Source: Mycobacterium sp. ACS4054 (GTDB taxonomy: Bacteria; Actinomycetota; Actinomycetes; Mycobacteriales; Mycobacteriaceae). From it: a stretch of DNA of 64,000 nt. This document shows, piece by piece, positions 30,592 through 40,871 of this stretch. A model generated the notes under the pieces. It made no database searches, had not been told where the DNA came from, and was given only the letters and a program-made list of their open reading frames with translations. How positions within the stretch are numbered: the stretch's first letter is position 1; every line of letters starts with the position of its first letter. Where the stretch lies: positions 30,625-94,624 of the forward strand of contig NZ_LZHV01000052.1 of the NCBI RefSeq assembly GCF_001667275.1, written 5' to 3'. The position numbers and the translations under genes were made by a program.

Positions 30592-31386
30592 TCAGCCTCG
30601 CCGCAAATAGTCCAGCTGCGCCTGAACCGACCATTCGGCCGCGTCCCAGAGTTTCTCGTCGACGTCCACATAGACGTGTTCGACGACCTGGCGGGCGGTG
30701 GCGTCGTCGCCGATGTCGCGCAACGCCGCGCGCACCTGCTCCAGGCGTTCGTGCCGGTGCATCAGGTAGCCCGACGCGACGGCCTCCAGGTTGGCCAGGT
30801 CCGGCCCGTGGCCGGGTAGCACCGTGCGCGGGCCCAGTCCGCGCAGCCGGCGCAACGATTCCAGGTAGTCGGCCAGGCTGCCGTCTTCGGAGTCAATGAC
30901 GGCGGTGCCGCGGCCCAGGACGCTGTCGGCGGTGAGCACCGCGTCGTCGATGAGAAACGACAGCGAGTCGGCCGTGTGGCCCGGCGTCGCCATCACCTTG
31001 ATCTTCAGGCCTGCCGCGTCGATCACCTCGCCGTCGGTCAGATGACCGCCGAAGCCACGCAAGAACCCGCTGCCCGCCGACCGCACAGTCGCGCCGGTCC
31101 GCTCGACGAGCTTGTCGATGCCGTCGGTGTGATCGCCGTGCCGGTGACTGATCAGCACCAGCGTGATGCGGCCCAACCCCGCGACGCGCGCGATGTGTTC
31201 GTCGTCGTCCGGCCCGGGATCCACCACGACCAATTCGTCGCTGCCCTGGCCGCGCAGCACCCAGGTGTTGGTCCCCTCGAGCGTCAGCAATCCGGGGTTG
31301 TCGGCCAACAGCACCGAGGCAGTGTCGGTGACCGCCCGCAACCTGCCGTATGCGGGATGGCTCAACGACTCTTGCGCCTCGGTCAC
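30592..31386 (-). CDS. Metallo-beta-lactamase-fold hydrolase (LACTB2-like, Rv3677c)
   Basis: A 264-residue hydrolase, exactly the Rv3677c length. The binuclear zinc motif is SHRHGDHTDG (His81/83, Asp85, His86), with the further ligands in TPGHTADSL and PGHGPDL. The C-terminal 60 residues form a winged-helix-like domain as in human LACTB2 and related RNases, so an RNase role is possible but untested. The frame continues far upstream by chance; the GTG at 31386 overlaps the RidA-like stop (GTGA) and gives the family length. Confidence 0.88.
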   Translation of the reverse strand: MTEAQESLSHPAYGRLRAVTDTASVLLADNPGLLTLEGTNTWVLRGQGSDELVVVDPGPDDDEHIARVAGLGRITLVLISHRHGDHTDGIDKLVERTGATVRSAGSGFLRGFGGHLTDGEVIDAAGLKIKVMATPGHTADSLSFLIDDAVLTADSVLGRGTAVIDSEDGSLADYLESLRRLRGLGPRTVLPGHGPDLANLEAVASGYLMHRHERLEQVRAALRDIGDDATARQVVEHVYVDVDEKLWDAAEWSVQAQLDYLRRG

Positions 31387-31847
31387 GGTCGTGAGCCGAC
31401 CTCCACGATCAGCTCGACCTCCACCGGCGCGTCCAGCGGCAGCTCGGAGACGCCGACCGCCGACCGGGCGTGTGCGCCCCGCTCGCCGAACACCTCCGCC
31501 AGCAGCTCGGAAGCCCCGTTGATGACGCCCGGCTGGCCGTTGAAACCCGGGGCCGAGGCGACGAAGCCGGCCACCTTGACCACGCGGGTCACCGCGTCGA
31601 TGCCGACCAGCGCATCCACGGCGGCCAGGGCGTTGAGCGCGCAGATGCGCGCCAGCGCCTTGCCCTCTTCCGGGCTGACCTGGGCACCGACCTTGCCGGT
31701 CCCCGCGAGCTGTCCCGCCCGCATCGGCAGCTGACCCGCGGTATAGACCAAATCGCCCGTGCGCACCGCGGGCACGTAGGCGGCCAGCGGGGCCACGACC
31801 TCGGGCAGCGCGACGCCGAGTTCCGCGAGCCGGGCCGAGGCGCTCAT
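31383..31847 (-). CDS. RidA-family protein (Rv3678c-like)
   Basis: A 154-residue protein of the YjgF/YER057c/UK114 superfamily. It shows YTAGQLPMRAGQLAGTGKVG near residues 35-55, NALAAVDALVG, and the C-terminal SAVGVSELPLDAPVEVELI. True RidA enamine deaminases have a conserved Arg in the C-terminal part (usually R-x-x-x-V/A-x-x-L-P); here HARSAVGVSELP fits that pattern. It may clear reactive enamine/imine intermediates. Its ATG follows the DUF4177 stop with no gap and its end overlaps the MBL gene. Confidence 0.85.
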   Translation of the reverse strand: MSASARLAELGVALPEVVAPLAAYVPAVRTGDLVYTAGQLPMRAGQLAGTGKVGAQVSPEEGKALARICALNALAAVDALVGIDAVTRVVKVAGFVASAPGFNGQPGVINGASELLAEVFGERGAHARSAVGVSELPLDAPVEVELIVEVGSRP

Positions 31848-32009
31848 CTACTTCGGGCGCTTCAGATACGCGACGTGTTGCTCGCCGGTCGGTCCGGGCA
31901 GTACCGAGACCAATTCCCAACCGTCGGCGCCCCACTGGTCGAGGATTTGTTTGGTGGCGTGCGTCAGCAGCGGGACTGTCACGTATTCCCATGCGGTGGG
32001 TTGGCTCAT
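31848..32009 (-). CDS. DUF4177 small protein (Rv3678A-like)
   Basis: A 53-residue protein found by reading the gap. It starts MSQPTAWEYVTVPLLTHATK, has ILDQWGADGWELVSVLP in the middle and ends VAYLKRPK. The pattern W-E-Y-x-x-V-P and W-G-x-D-G-W-E-L-V is the DUF4177 signature. The stop is directly followed by the ATG of the RidA-like gene, so the three genes DUF4177-RidA-MBL form a coupled unit. No function is established for the family. Confidence 0.88.
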   Translation of the reverse strand: MSQPTAWEYVTVPLLTHATKQILDQWGADGWELVSVLPGPTGEQHVAYLKRPK

Positions 32010-32079
32010 GGCGCGAGCTTATCGGTCGGAGCTGAACGGCTCCGGCCTGCCCGGGGATCGGTCGGGCTAGCATGCGAAG

Positions 32080-33099
32080 GTGGCAAACACATCGAGCGGC
32101 GGTAGCGCCGTCGGCTGGCCGGCCCGGCTGTCGAAGGCCCGGCTGCATTTCGTCACCGGCAAAGGCGGTACGGGCAAGTCGACGATCGCGGCCGCGCTGG
32201 CGCTGACCCTGGCAGCCGGGGGCCGCAAGGTCCTCCTCGTGGAAGTTGAAGGGCGCCAAGGCATTGCGCAACTCTTCGACGTCCCGCCGCTGCCCTACCA
32301 GGAGGTCAAGATCGCAACCGCCGAACGCGGCGGACAGGTCAACGCCCTGGCGATCGACATCGAGGCCGCGTTCCTGGAATACCTGGACATGTTCTACAAC
32401 CTGGGCATCGCCGGGCGGGCGATGCGCCGCATCGGGGCCATCGAGTTCGCGACGACGATCGCGCCCGGCCTGCGCGACGTACTGCTCACCGGGAAGATCA
32501 AGGAGTCGGTGGTGCGCGTCGACAAGAACCGGCTGCCGGTGTACGACGCGGTCGTCGTCGACGCTCCCCCGACGGGGCGGATCGCCCGTTTCCTGGACGT
32601 CACCAAGGCCGTGTCGGATCTGGCCAAGGGCGGGCCGGTGCACTCGCAGAGCGAGGGCGTGGTGAAGCTGCTGCACTCCGAGCAGACCGCCATCCACCTG
32701 GTCACCCTGCTGGAGGCGTTGCCGGTGCAGGAAACGCTGGAGGCCATCGAGGAGCTCGCCGAGATGGAGCTGCCGATCGGCAGCGTGATCGTGAACCGCA
32801 ACATCGCGTCGCATCTGCAGCCGGCCGACCTGGCGAAGGCCGCCGAGGGTGACGTCGACGCGGACTCGGTGCGGGCGGGCCTGGAAATGGCGGGAATCAA
32901 GCTGAACGACACCGAGTTCGCCGGGCTGCTGACCGAAACCATCGAGCACGCGACGGTCATCGCCGCGCGGGCCGAGATCGCCCAACAGCTCGACGCGTTG
33001 AAGGTACCGCGGCTCGAATTGCCCGCGATCTCCGACGGCGTGGACCTGGGCAGCCTTTATGAGCTGTCGGAATCGCTTGCGCAGCAAGGAGTTCGATGA
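32080..33099 (+). CDS. ArsA/GET3-type ATPase, first of a pair (Rv3679-like)
   Basis: A 339-residue P-loop ATPase of the anion-transporting ArsA/GET3 group. Walker A is [16 protein letters not shown] (near residue 28) with the signature Lys; switch motifs include [16 protein letters not shown]. No cysteine pair for arsenite is apparent. In M. tuberculosis this protein pairs with the product of the next gene, and the pair has been tied to stress tolerance and glycerol-dependent phenotypes. The GTG start is divergent from the DUF4177 gene. The stop overlaps the partner start (ATGA). Confidence 0.88.
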   Translation: MANTSSGGSAVGWPARLSKARLHFVTGKGGTGKSTIAAALALTLAAGGRKVLLVEVEGRQGIAQLFDVPPLPYQEVKIATAERGGQVNALAIDIEAAFLEYLDMFYNLGIAGRAMRRIGAIEFATTIAPGLRDVLLTGKIKESVVRVDKNRLPVYDAVVVDAPPTGRIARFLDVTKAVSDLAKGGPVHSQSEGVVKLLHSEQTAIHLVTLLEALPVQETLEAIEELAEMELPIGSVIVNRNIASHLQPADLAKAAEGDVDADSVRAGLEMAGIKLNDTEFAGLLTETIEHATVIAARAEIAQQLDALKVPRLELPAISDGVDLGSLYELSESLAQQGVR

Positions 33100-34268
33100 G
33101 TACGACGCCGAATAGGCTTGATCTGGCGGCGATCCTGGCCGACACGACGAACCGGGTCGTGGTGTGCTGCGGGGCGGGCGGCGTGGGCAAGACCACCACC
33201 GCTGCGGCGATGGCGCTGCGCGCGGCCGAATACGGCCGCAACGTGTGCGTGCTGACGATCGACCCGGCCAAGCGGCTCGCGCAGGCGCTGGGCGTCAACG
33301 ACCTTGGCAACACCCCGCAATCGGTGCCCCTGGCGCCGGAGGTTCCCGGTGAGCTGCACGCGATGATGCTCGACATGCGTCGCACGTTCGACGAGATGGT
33401 GGTCCAGTACTCCGGACCCGGTCGCGCGCAAGCGATTCTGGACAACCAGTTCTATCAGACGGTCGCCAGCTCGCTCGCCGGCACGCAGGAGTACATGGCG
33501 ATGGAGAAACTCGGTCAGCTGCTGGCCGAGGACCGGTGGGATCTGGTAGTGGTGGACACCCCGCCGTCGCGCAACGCGCTTGACTTCCTGGACGCGCCCA
33601 AGCGGCTGGGCAGCTTCATGGACAGCCGGTTGTGGCGGCTACTGCTCGCGCCGGGCCGGGGCATCGGCCGATTGGTCACCGGCGCAATGGGTTTGGCGAT
33701 GAAGGCGATGTCCACCGTGCTGGGCTCGCAGATGCTGAGTGACGCGGCGGCGTTCGTGCAATCACTGGACGCCACGTTCGGCGGTTTCCGGGAGAAGGCG
33801 GATCGCACCTACGCGCTGCTGAAGAGGCGCGGTACGCAGTTCGTCGTGGTGTCGGCGGCCGAGCCCGACGCTCTGCGCGAGGCCTCCTTCTTCGTCGACC
33901 GGCTGTCGCAGGAGGGCATGCCGCTCGCCGGGCTGATCTTGAACCGCACCCACCCGACGTTGTGCTCGTTGCCCGCCGAGCGGGCGATCGACGGGACCGA
34001 AACCCTGGAGGCCGAAACGGACTCCGAGGCGGCGTCGCTGGCCGCCGCCGTGCTGAGGATTCACGCCGACCGCGCGCAGACCGCCAAACGGGAAATCAGG
34101 TTGCTGTCGCGGTTCACCGGAGCCAATCCGCATGTGCCGGTCATCGGGGTGCCCTCGCTGCCGTTCGACGTCTCGGATCTCGAGGCGTTGCGCGCGCTTG
34201 CCGACCAGATCACCTCGACCGTCGGCGGCGACGCGGCCCGGGCCGCCGCCCAGGGGCCCCTACGCTAG
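33096..34268 (+). CDS. ArsA/GET3-type ATPase, second of a pair (Rv3680-like)
   Basis: A 390-residue partner ATPase. Walker A is [16 protein letters not shown] (near residue 25), the A' region is [15 protein letters not shown], and the switch II is [16 protein letters not shown]. The C-terminal half is helical (residues 150-300), as expected for a client- or membrane-facing domain. Coupling by ATGA implies a 1:1 heteromer with the upstream ATPase. Client unknown; neither an arsenite efflux membrane subunit (ArsB) nor a tail-anchor receptor is encoded nearby. Confidence 0.88.
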   Translation: MSTTPNRLDLAAILADTTNRVVVCCGAGGVGKTTTAAAMALRAAEYGRNVCVLTIDPAKRLAQALGVNDLGNTPQSVPLAPEVPGELHAMMLDMRRTFDEMVVQYSGPGRAQAILDNQFYQTVASSLAGTQEYMAMEKLGQLLAEDRWDLVVVDTPPSRNALDFLDAPKRLGSFMDSRLWRLLLAPGRGIGRLVTGAMGLAMKAMSTVLGSQMLSDAAAFVQSLDATFGGFREKADRTYALLKRRGTQFVVVSAAEPDALREASFFVDRLSQEGMPLAGLILNRTHPTLCSLPAERAIDGTETLEAETDSEAASLAAAVLRIHADRAQTAKREIRLLSRFTGANPHVPVIGVPSLPFDVSDLEALRALADQITSTVGGDAARAAAQGPLR

Positions 34269-34284
34269 GGGCCCGATCGCGGGG

Positions 34285-34635
34285 TCAGCCGACGCTGCGG
34301 GCCCGCCTCTTGTCGAAGAAGTCCGCCCAGGACACCACCTCGGGGTGCTGCTTGAGCAGGGCGCGGCGCTGACGCTCGGTCATGCCGCCCCAGACGCCGA
34401 ACTCGACCTTGTTGTCCAGCGCGTCCGCTCCGCATTCCTGCATCACCGGGCAGTGCCGGCAAATGACGGCGGCTTTGCGCTGCGCGGCCCCGCGAACGAA
34501 TAACTCGTCCGGGTCGGTGGTTCGACACAGTGCTTTGGAAACCCAGGCGATCCGTTCTTCGGCATCAACGCTGCGGAGTACCCCTTGTGCGGCCGCAATG
34601 TTTGTTCTACGCGCCGCAGGCCGTGTTCCTGACAC
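34285..34635 (-). CDS. whiB4: WhiB4, Fe-S redox-sensing transcription factor
   Basis: A 116-residue WhiB-family protein. The 4Fe-4S ligands are Cys37, Cys59, Cys62 and Cys68 (C...C-x2-C-x5-C), followed by the G-V-W-G-G turn at 80-84 and a basic C-terminus (RRALLKQ; FFDKRRARSVG). In M. tuberculosis (Rv3681c) it responds to oxidation and nitric oxide and modulates redox genes. The start is a GTG with a purine-rich Shine-Dalgarno (AGGGAAGGGAA). It converges with the ArsA-type pair, 16 bp apart. Confidence 0.96.
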   Translation of the reverse strand: MSGTRPAARRTNIAAAQGVLRSVDAEERIAWVSKALCRTTDPDELFVRGAAQRKAAVICRHCPVMQECGADALDNKVEFGVWGGMTERQRRALLKQHPEVVSWADFFDKRRARSVG

Positions 34636-34998
34636 GAACTGTTCCCTTCCCTACCGGCCGCCCTCGCGACCGCCCTCCTCGGGTGCAGATCCTCACCTGC
34701 GATCTACGCCACACTGTGTACATCGGTGTTACCTGAATCTCACCGTGTGTCTAAGTTAGGTGGTCAGCTGGCAATTGCGCAACAGTCCGATAACGCTTTT
34801 TTTGGGACGGGCGTCCCGTCTCGTCCCAGAACGGTACGCGAAGAAGTGATCTTGGACACGTCAGCCTGCACGCATTCTACTGACGCCCGCGCAAATTTTG
34901 TCCCGCCCGCGGCCGTAAAGCGCTGGTCAATGCCGGGGGCAAATAGTGGGTGAACGCGCAGCGTGGCGACGTGACTGGGGGCCGCTACTGTAGTAGCC
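34636..34998. other. 363-bp divergent promoter region, whiB4 / ponA2
   Basis: No gene is visible. The region is less GC-rich than its surroundings, contains the palindrome ACACTGTGT (34711-34719) and a small hairpin GGGACG/CGTCCC (34804-34817) preceded by a T-run. It must hold the promoters of both genes; no box could be assigned with confidence. Confidence 0.5.
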
Positions 34999-37428
34999 AT
35001 GTCAGACCGCCCCCGGGCCGCCCTCACGATTCTCAAGCTTGCGGGGTACTGCTTGCTGGCCGGCGTCGTCGCCACCGCGCTGATGTTTCCGTTCGCGGGC
35101 GGATTGGGCCTGATGTCCAACCGGGCCTCCGAAGTCGTCGCCAACGGATCGGCCCAACTCCTCGAGGGCGAGGTGCCCGCGGTGTCGACGATGGTCGACG
35201 CGAAGGGCAACACCATCGCCTGGCTGTACTCCCAGCGCCGCTTCGAGGTGCCCAGCGACAAGATCGCCAACACGATGAAGCTGGCGATCGTGTCCATCGA
35301 GGACAAGCGGTTTGCCGAGCATGCCGGGGTGGACTGGAAGGGCACGCTGACCGGGTTGGCCGGCTACGCGCGCGGCGACGTCGACACCCGCGGCGGGTCG
35401 ACCATCGAGCAGCAGTACATCAAGAACTATCAGTTGCTGGTGACGGCGAAGACCGACGCCGAAAAGCGCGCCGCCGTGGAGACCACCCCGGCGCGCAAGC
35501 TGCGCGAGATCCGGATGGCGCTCACGCTGGACAAGACGTTCACCAAGCCCGAGATTTTGACCCGCTACCTGAACCTGGTGTCGTTCGGCAACGGCTCGTT
35601 CGGTGTGCAGGACGCGGCGCAGACGTACTTCGGCATCAACGCCTCCGATCTGAACTGGCAGCAGGCGGCCCTGCTGGCCGGCATGGTGCAGTCGACCAGC
35701 GCGCTGAACCCCTACACCAACCCCGCGGGGGCGCTGGCGCGGCGAAACCTGGTGCTGGACACCATGATCGAGAACATCCCGCAGGAGGCCGACGCGCTGC
35801 GCGCCGCCAAGGCCACGCCGCTGGGCGTGCTGCCGCAGCCCAACGAGTTGCCGCGGGGCTGCATCGCGGCCGGCGACCGCGCGTTCTTCTGCGACTACGT
35901 CCAGGAGTATTTGTCCCGCGCCGGGATCAGCAAAGAACAGGTGGCCCGCGGCGGCTACCTGATCCGCACCACGCTGGACCCGGACGTGCAGGTCCCGGTC
36001 AAGGCGGCCATCGACCAGTTCGCCAGCCCCACGCTGCCGGGCATCTCCAGCGTGATGAGCGTGATCCAGCCCGGCAAGACGTCGCACAAGGTGATGGCGA
36101 TGGCGAGCAACCGCACCTACGGGCTGAACCTCGACGCCGGCGAAACCATGCGCCCGCAACCGTTCTCGTTGGTCGGCGACGGCGCGGGCTCGGTGTTCAA
36201 GATCTTCACCACGGCCGCTGCCCTGGACATGGGGATGGGTACCAACGCCACGCTCGAGGTGCCGGGCCGGTTTCAGGCCAAGGGCATGGGCAGCGGCGGC
36301 GCCAAGGGCTGCCCCAAGGACACCTGGTGCGTGGTCAACGCCGGCAACTACCGCGGATCGATGAACGTGACCGAGGCGGTGGCCACCTCGCCCAACACCG
36401 CGTTCGCCAAGCTGATCCAGCAGGTCGGGGTGACCCGCACGGTGGACATGGCGATCAAGCTGGGGTTGCGGTCCTACGCCGACCCGGGCACCGCCCGCGA
36501 CTACAACCCGGACAGCAACGAGAGCCTGGCCGACTTCGTCAAACGGCAGAACATCGGCTCGTTCACCCTGGGCCCCATCGAGGTCAACGCGCTCGAGCTG
36601 TCCAACGTCGCGGCCACGCTGGCCTCCGGCGGCACCTGGTGCCCGCCGAACCCGATCGACAAGCTGATCGACCGGCACGGCAACGAGGTCGCCGTGACCA
36701 CCGAGACCTGTGACCAGGTGGTGCCCGAGGGGCTGGCGAACACCCTGGCCAACGCGATGAGCAAGGACGCGGTGGGCGGCGGCACCGCGGCCGGCTCGGC
36801 CGGCGCCGCGGGCTGGACGCTGCCGATGTCCGGTAAGACGGGCACCACCGAGGCGCACCGTTCCTCCGGCTTCGTGGGCTTCACCAATCACTACGCCGCG
36901 GCCAACTACATCTACGACGACTCGACCTCGCCGACGGACCTGTGCTCGGCGCCCCTGCGCCATTGCGGCGAGGGCGATCTGTACGGCGGTAACGAGCCGG
37001 CCCGCACCTGGTTCACCGCGATGAAGCCGATCGCCAACAACTTCGGGCCGGTGGCACTCCCGCCCACCGATCCCCGCTACGTGGACGGGTCGCCCGGGTC
37101 GCGGGTGCCCAGCGTCGCGGGCCTGGATATCGACGCGGCGCGGGCCCGCCTCAAGGAGGCCGGCTTCCAGGTCGCCGACCAGAACAACTTCGTCAACAGC
37201 AGCGCCAAGCAGGGCGAGGTGGTCGGAACCACCCCGAGCGGCGCGACGATCCCGGGCTCCATCATCACCATTCAGGTCAGCAACGGCATCCCGCCGGCGC
37301 CACCGCCGCCGCCGGAGGGCGCGCCGGTGCCGGTCGGGTCGCAGGTGGTCGAGATCCCGGGCCTGCCGCCGATCACCATTCCGTTGCTGGCGCCGCCGCC
37401 CCCGCCGCCGGGCGCCCCGCCCCCGTAA
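34999..37428 (+). CDS. ponA2: Class A penicillin-binding protein PonA2
   Basis: An 809-residue bifunctional peptidoglycan synthase (Rv3682). An N-terminal membrane anchor (residues about 12-38) is followed by the glycosyltransferase domain with catalytic Glu101 in VSIEDKRFAEHAG. The transpeptidase has Ser398-x-x-Lys401 (GSVFKIF), SPN (ATSPNTAFA) and Lys613-Thr-Gly (SGKTGTTE). One PASTA domain (VPSVAGLDIDAARARLKEAG) and a proline-rich tail close the protein. In mycobacteria it is dispensable for growth but needed for stress and long-term survival. Confidence 0.97.
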   Translation: MSDRPRAALTILKLAGYCLLAGVVATALMFPFAGGLGLMSNRASEVVANGSAQLLEGEVPAVSTMVDAKGNTIAWLYSQRRFEVPSDKIANTMKLAIVSIEDKRFAEHAGVDWKGTLTGLAGYARGDVDTRGGSTIEQQYIKNYQLLVTAKTDAEKRAAVETTPARKLREIRMALTLDKTFTKPEILTRYLNLVSFGNGSFGVQDAAQTYFGINASDLNWQQAALLAGMVQSTSALNPYTNPAGALARRNLVLDTMIENIPQEADALRAAKATPLGVLPQPNELPRGCIAAGDRAFFCDYVQEYLSRAGISKEQVARGGYLIRTTLDPDVQVPVKAAIDQFASPTLPGISSVMSVIQPGKTSHKVMAMASNRTYGLNLDAGETMRPQPFSLVGDGAGSVFKIFTTAAALDMGMGTNATLEVPGRFQAKGMGSGGAKGCPKDTWCVVNAGNYRGSMNVTEAVATSPNTAFAKLIQQVGVTRTVDMAIKLGLRSYADPGTARDYNPDSNESLADFVKRQNIGSFTLGPIEVNALELSNVAATLASGGTWCPPNPIDKLIDRHGNEVAVTTETCDQVVPEGLANTLANAMSKDAVGGGTAAGSAGAAGWTLPMSGKTGTTEAHRSSGFVGFTNHYAAANYIYDDSTSPTDLCSAPLRHCGEGDLYGGNEPARTWFTAMKPIANNFGPVALPPTDPRYVDGSPGSRVPSVAGLDIDAARARLKEAGFQVADQNNFVNSSAKQGEVVGTTPSGATIPGSIITIQVSNGIPPAPPPPPEGAPVPVGSQVVEIPGLPPITIPLLAPPPPPPGAPPP

Positions 37429-37500
37429 TCGCCGCGCCGACCATGACGCCGTGGCGCCGGCTATACGTTGCCAAAGGGCAACCGGCAGTAGGCTGCCAAC

Positions 37501-38517
37501 ATGGCTGATGCAAGCTCGATGGCCCCACTCCTCGGCGGGCCGCTGCGCGGACCGCGTCGTCGCGGGGCGCTGCCCACGCTCATCCGCACCAGTGCCGTCG
37601 CGCTCGGTTCGGCGGTAGCCGGCATCGGTTATGCCGCCGTCGTCGAGCGCAACGCCTTCGTCCTGCGCGAGATCACCATGCCCGTCCTGACGCCGGGCTC
37701 CACGCCGCTGCGGGTGCTGCATCTCAGCGATCTGCACATGACGCCCAACCAGCGCCGCAAGCAGGCCTGGCTGCGCGAGCTGGCCAACTGGGAGCCCGAC
37801 CTGGTGGTCAACACCGGCGACAACCTGGCGCACCCCAAGGCCGTGCCCGCGGTGGTGCAGGCCCTCGGTGACCTGTTGTCGCGACCGGGTGTCTTCGTGT
37901 TCGGCAGCAACGACTACTTCGGGCCGCGCCTGAAGAACCCGCTGAACTATGTGACCAACCCGTCGCACCGCGTCCGCGGTGAACCGCTGCCGTGGCAGGA
38001 CCTGCGGGCGGCGTTCACCGAGCGCGGCTGGCTGGACCTCACCCACACGCGCCGTGAGTTCGAGGTGGCCGGCCTGCACGTCGCCGCCGCCGGCGTCGAC
38101 GACCCGCACATCGACCGGGACCGCTACGAGACGATCGCGGGCCCGGCCAGCACGGCCGCGAACCTGCGCCTGGGGCTGACCCACTCCCCGGAGCCGCGGG
38201 TGCTGGACCGCTTCGCCGCGGACGGCTACCAGCTGGTGATGGCCGGACACACCCACGGCGGGCAGGTCTGCCTGCCGCTCTACGGGGCCCTGGTGACCAA
38301 CTGTGGCCTGGACCGGTCGCGCGCCAAGGGACCGTCCCGCTGGGGCGCGCACATGGCGCTGCACGTGTCCGCCGGGATCGGTACCTCGCCGTTCGCGCCG
38401 GTACGGTTCTGCTGCCGGCCCGAGGCCACCCTGCTGACGCTGATCGCCAGCCCGATGGGCGGTCGCGACTCGGCCAGCGACCTGAGCCGTTCGCAGCCAA
38501 CAGTTTCGGTGCGTTGA
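37501..38517 (+). CDS. Metallophosphoesterase (Rv3683-like)
   Basis: A 338-residue calcineurin-type phosphoesterase. Metal motifs are [23 protein letters not shown] and AGHTHGGQV. The N-terminus has one hydrophobic segment ([20 protein letters not shown]) that may anchor or export it, as in YkuE/YaeI-type enzymes acting on membrane lipids; the substrate here is unknown. The stop overlaps the TTG start of the next gene (TTGA), so both are co-translated. Confidence 0.88.
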   Translation: MADASSMAPLLGGPLRGPRRRGALPTLIRTSAVALGSAVAGIGYAAVVERNAFVLREITMPVLTPGSTPLRVLHLSDLHMTPNQRRKQAWLRELANWEPDLVVNTGDNLAHPKAVPAVVQALGDLLSRPGVFVFGSNDYFGPRLKNPLNYVTNPSHRVRGEPLPWQDLRAAFTERGWLDLTHTRREFEVAGLHVAAAGVDDPHIDRDRYETIAGPASTAANLRLGLTHSPEPRVLDRFAADGYQLVMAGHTHGGQVCLPLYGALVTNCGLDRSRAKGPSRWGAHMALHVSAGIGTSPFAPVRFCCRPEATLLTLIASPMGGRDSASDLSRSQPTVSVR

Positions 38518-39629
38518 CGCAGCGGGCCCGGATCGCGGTCCGCAGCCATTCCCGCAGCTGGACGGACAACGCGGTCCGGCTCATCCAGGCCGACGCCCGC
38601 CGCAGCGCGGACACGCACCTGCTGCGCTATCCCCTGCCGGAGGCATGGGCCGGACACGGCCCGGGTGCCCGGGTCGCGCTGTACCTCAAGGACGAGACCA
38701 CCCACATCACCGGCAGCCTCAAGCACCGGCTCGCGCGCTCGCTGTTCCTGTACGCGCTGTGCAACGGGTGGATCCACGAGGGCACCACGGTGGTCGAGGC
38801 CTCCTCCGGTTCGACGGCGGTGTCGGAGGCCTACTTCGCCGCGCTGCTCGGCCTGCCGTTCGTCGCCGTGATGCCGGCGTCCACCAGCTCGTCCAAGATC
38901 GCGCTGATCGAATCCCAGGGCGGCCGTTGCCATTTCGTGCAGAACTCGGCCGAGGTGTACGCCGAGGCGGAGCGCGTCGCCCGCGACACCGGCGGGCACT
39001 ACCTGGACCAGTTCACCAACGCCGAACGCGCCACCGACTGGCGGGGCAACAACAACATCGCCGAGTCGATCTTCGAGCAGATGGGCGAGGAGGCCCATCC
39101 GATTCCGGAGTGGATCGTCGTCGGCGCGGGTACCGGCGGCACCAGCGCGACGATCGGCCGCTACATCCGCTACCGGCGGCACCCGACCCGGTTGTGCGTC
39201 GTCGACCCGGAGAACTCCGCGTTCTTCCCCGCCTACGCCGACGACCACTATGACGTCGTGATGCCCACCTCGTCGCGCATCGAGGGCATCGGCCGGCCGC
39301 GGGTGGAGCCGTCGTTTCTGCCCGGCGTGGTCGACCGCATGGTGGCCGTGCCCGACGCCGCCTCCATCGCGGCCGCCCGCCACGTCAGCGCCGTGCTGGG
39401 TCGCCGGGTGGGGCCCTCGACGGGCACCAACCTGTGGGGCGCCTTCGGCCTGCTGGCCGAGATGGTCGCCGAGGGGCGCAGCGGCTCGGTGGTCACGCTG
39501 CTCGCCGACAGCGGCGACCGCTACCACGACACCTACTTCGACGACGAGTGGGTCAGCGCGCAGGGGCTCGATCCGGGCGGACCCGCCGAGGCGCTGGTGG
39601 AGTTCGAGCGCTCCTGCGTGTGGAAGTGA
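38514..39629 (+). CDS. cds1: PLP-dependent cysteine desulfhydrase (Cds1-like)
   Basis: A 371-residue fold-type II PLP enzyme of the cysteine synthase superfamily (Rv3684). The PLP lysine is in [10 protein letters not shown], the substrate loop is [13 protein letters not shown], and the phosphate-binding glycine loop is [15 protein letters not shown]. tuberculosis Rv3684 was reported as Cds1, which degrades cysteine to H2S, pyruvate and ammonia. The TTG start overlaps the phosphoesterase stop. It is the last gene that follows M. tuberculosis order before the accessory block. Confidence 0.88.
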   Translation: MTQRARIAVRSHSRSWTDNAVRLIQADARRSADTHLLRYPLPEAWAGHGPGARVALYLKDETTHITGSLKHRLARSLFLYALCNGWIHEGTTVVEASSGSTAVSEAYFAALLGLPFVAVMPASTSSSKIALIESQGGRCHFVQNSAEVYAEAERVARDTGGHYLDQFTNAERATDWRGNNNIAESIFEQMGEEAHPIPEWIVVGAGTGGTSATIGRYIRYRRHPTRLCVVDPENSAFFPAYADDHYDVVMPTSSRIEGIGRPRVEPSFLPGVVDRMVAVPDAASIAAARHVSAVLGRRVGPSTGTNLWGAFGLLAEMVAEGRSGSVVTLLADSGDRYHDTYFDDEWVSAQGLDPGGPAEALVEFERSCVWK

Positions 39630-39690
39630 CCCGCCACACCGCGATTTGGCCAGCCGATGGGCCGGTGCGATAGGCTGTCGGAGCTTCAAG

Positions 39691-39764
<74 letters not shown>

Positions 39765-39847
39765 CTCAGTTCGTGTTAGCTGGCAGGACGGCCGGCGACA
39801 AGATTTGACACTGCGGCCCGGCGGCTTTGCCATTAAGCTCACCGCGC

Positions 39848-40423
39848 ATGGCGCTGGTAAGCCGGTCGCCCGGGCAGAGGCGGCGGCGCAGGGTTGGCCA
39901 ACCGGCCACGCGCTTTGCTGACTCCCGTGCCCCGGCCGGCAGCCCCGACCACCCCACCCTGGCTGAGATCGCGCAGCGGCAGCAGGAGATCGAGGCATGG
40001 ACCGCGCTGAACGTCGGCGGCTACCGGTTCGCCAAACCGGGAACCATCGTCGGCGCGCTGATCTCGGTGGTGCTGGTGGTTCTCGCGGTGACGCCCATCC
40101 CGCCGAACTGGCCGTGGGACATCCCGACGATGATCCTGGCCATCTTCACGGCGGTGGGGACAGTGACCTGTGGTCTGTTGTGGTTCGACAACCCGCACCC
40201 GCCCCCTCGCCCCGAGTCGTTGGTGATCGTGCCGTTCACCCGCGCGGAGAACTTGTGGCTGATGGGACAACAACTGCAAGAGCCCTACCGCGCCATCTGC
40301 ACCTGCCCCGGCTGCGGCGACACCTCGGCGCACCTGATCCGCGAGCCCGCCAAAGACGAACCGGACTGGGCGATGGTCACCCGGCGCTGCGGCGTGTGCG
40401 AACGCGAATGGGCCCAGGCGTGA
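39848..40423 (+). CDS. Membrane protein with C-terminal Cys-rich tail
   Basis: A 191-residue protein of unknown family. A basic N-terminus (SPGQRRRRRVGQ) is followed by two close membrane helices (TIVGALISVVLVVLAVTPI; TMILAIFTAVGTVTCGLLWF) and a soluble tail. The tail has two Cys pairs (CTCPGCG and CGVCE) that could bind zinc. The ATG at 39848 is chosen; a TTG seven codons upstream is possible. A TTGACA lies 60 bp upstream. It is transcribed alone after tRNA-Pro. No function proposed. Confidence 0.7.
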   Translation: MALVSRSPGQRRRRRVGQPATRFADSRAPAGSPDHPTLAEIAQRQQEIEAWTALNVGGYRFAKPGTIVGALISVVLVVLAVTPIPPNWPWDIPTMILAIFTAVGTVTCGLLWFDNPHPPPRPESLVIVPFTRAENLWLMGQQLQEPYRAICTCPGCGDTSAHLIREPAKDEPDWAMVTRRCGVCEREWAQA

Positions 40424-40492
40424 ACGGTTTTCGGGCCTCCACGCTCAAGTCCCAGCGCGCACAAGGGTTTTCGCGCGCGATCGGCCCGTCGG

Positions 40493-40795
40493 TTACGCGC
40501 AGTCGGCGCAGACGGGAAGCCCGCCGGTCGAGCTGCGCAACCGGCTGCGGTGTTGGACCAAAAAACAGCTCGAGCAGGTGAACTCGTCGGACCGCTGGGG
40601 GATGACCGTCACCGACAGCTCTTCGCCGGACAGGTCGGCGCCGGGCAGCTCGAAGAAGGCCACGTCGTTGGGATCCTCGTCGACCACCGCGATCGACGAT
40701 TCCTGCAGTGTCGGCGCTAATTCGCGGATCGCGGACTTGTCCTGGCCGTCCATGTCGGAGACCCGGCGTGCGTCATAGTCGCTTGCGGTCGGCAT
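40493..40795 (-). CDS. DUF4193 zinc-ribbon-like small protein
   Basis: A 100-residue protein matching the actinobacterial DUF4193 family. An acidic N-terminal half precedes the hallmark FFELPGADLSGEELSVTVIP. The C-terminal DEFTCSSCFLVQHRSRL and PVCADCA give two CxxC pairs for zinc binding. Mycobacteria carry related copies elsewhere; this is an extra one. It is preceded by a good Shine-Dalgarno (AGGAAGG). Function unknown; the family resembles small RNA-polymerase or ribosome-associated zinc proteins only in size. Confidence 0.82.
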   Translation of the reverse strand: MPTASDYDARRVSDMDGQDKSAIRELAPTLQESSIAVVDEDPNDVAFFELPGADLSGEELSVTVIPQRSDEFTCSSCFLVQHRSRLRSSTGGLPVCADCA

Positions 40796-40871
40796 GGCAG
40801 TTCCTTCCTGCTAATGAGCCGGGTTGACGCACTTTCGGAGTACTCATCCCGTGGCGCAGGCTGTACCCCGT

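Noticed and set aside
30592..33087. 831-codon frame suggesting a giant fusion ending in a metallo-beta-lactamase domain
   Set aside because: Only the last 264 codons have protein-like sequence; the rest is antisense to the ArsA-type gene and the RidA/DUF4177 genes. A GTG with a 4-bp overlap gives the known family length.
34796..34817. T-run next to a GGGACG/CGTCCC hairpin as a terminator
   Set aside because: The T-run precedes the hairpin on the plus strand and becomes an A-run after it on the minus strand, so it works as a terminator in neither direction.
35002..38364. 1120-codon open frame on the minus strand
   Set aside because: Antisense shadow of ponA2 and the phosphoesterase gene; no recognisable domain, biased composition.
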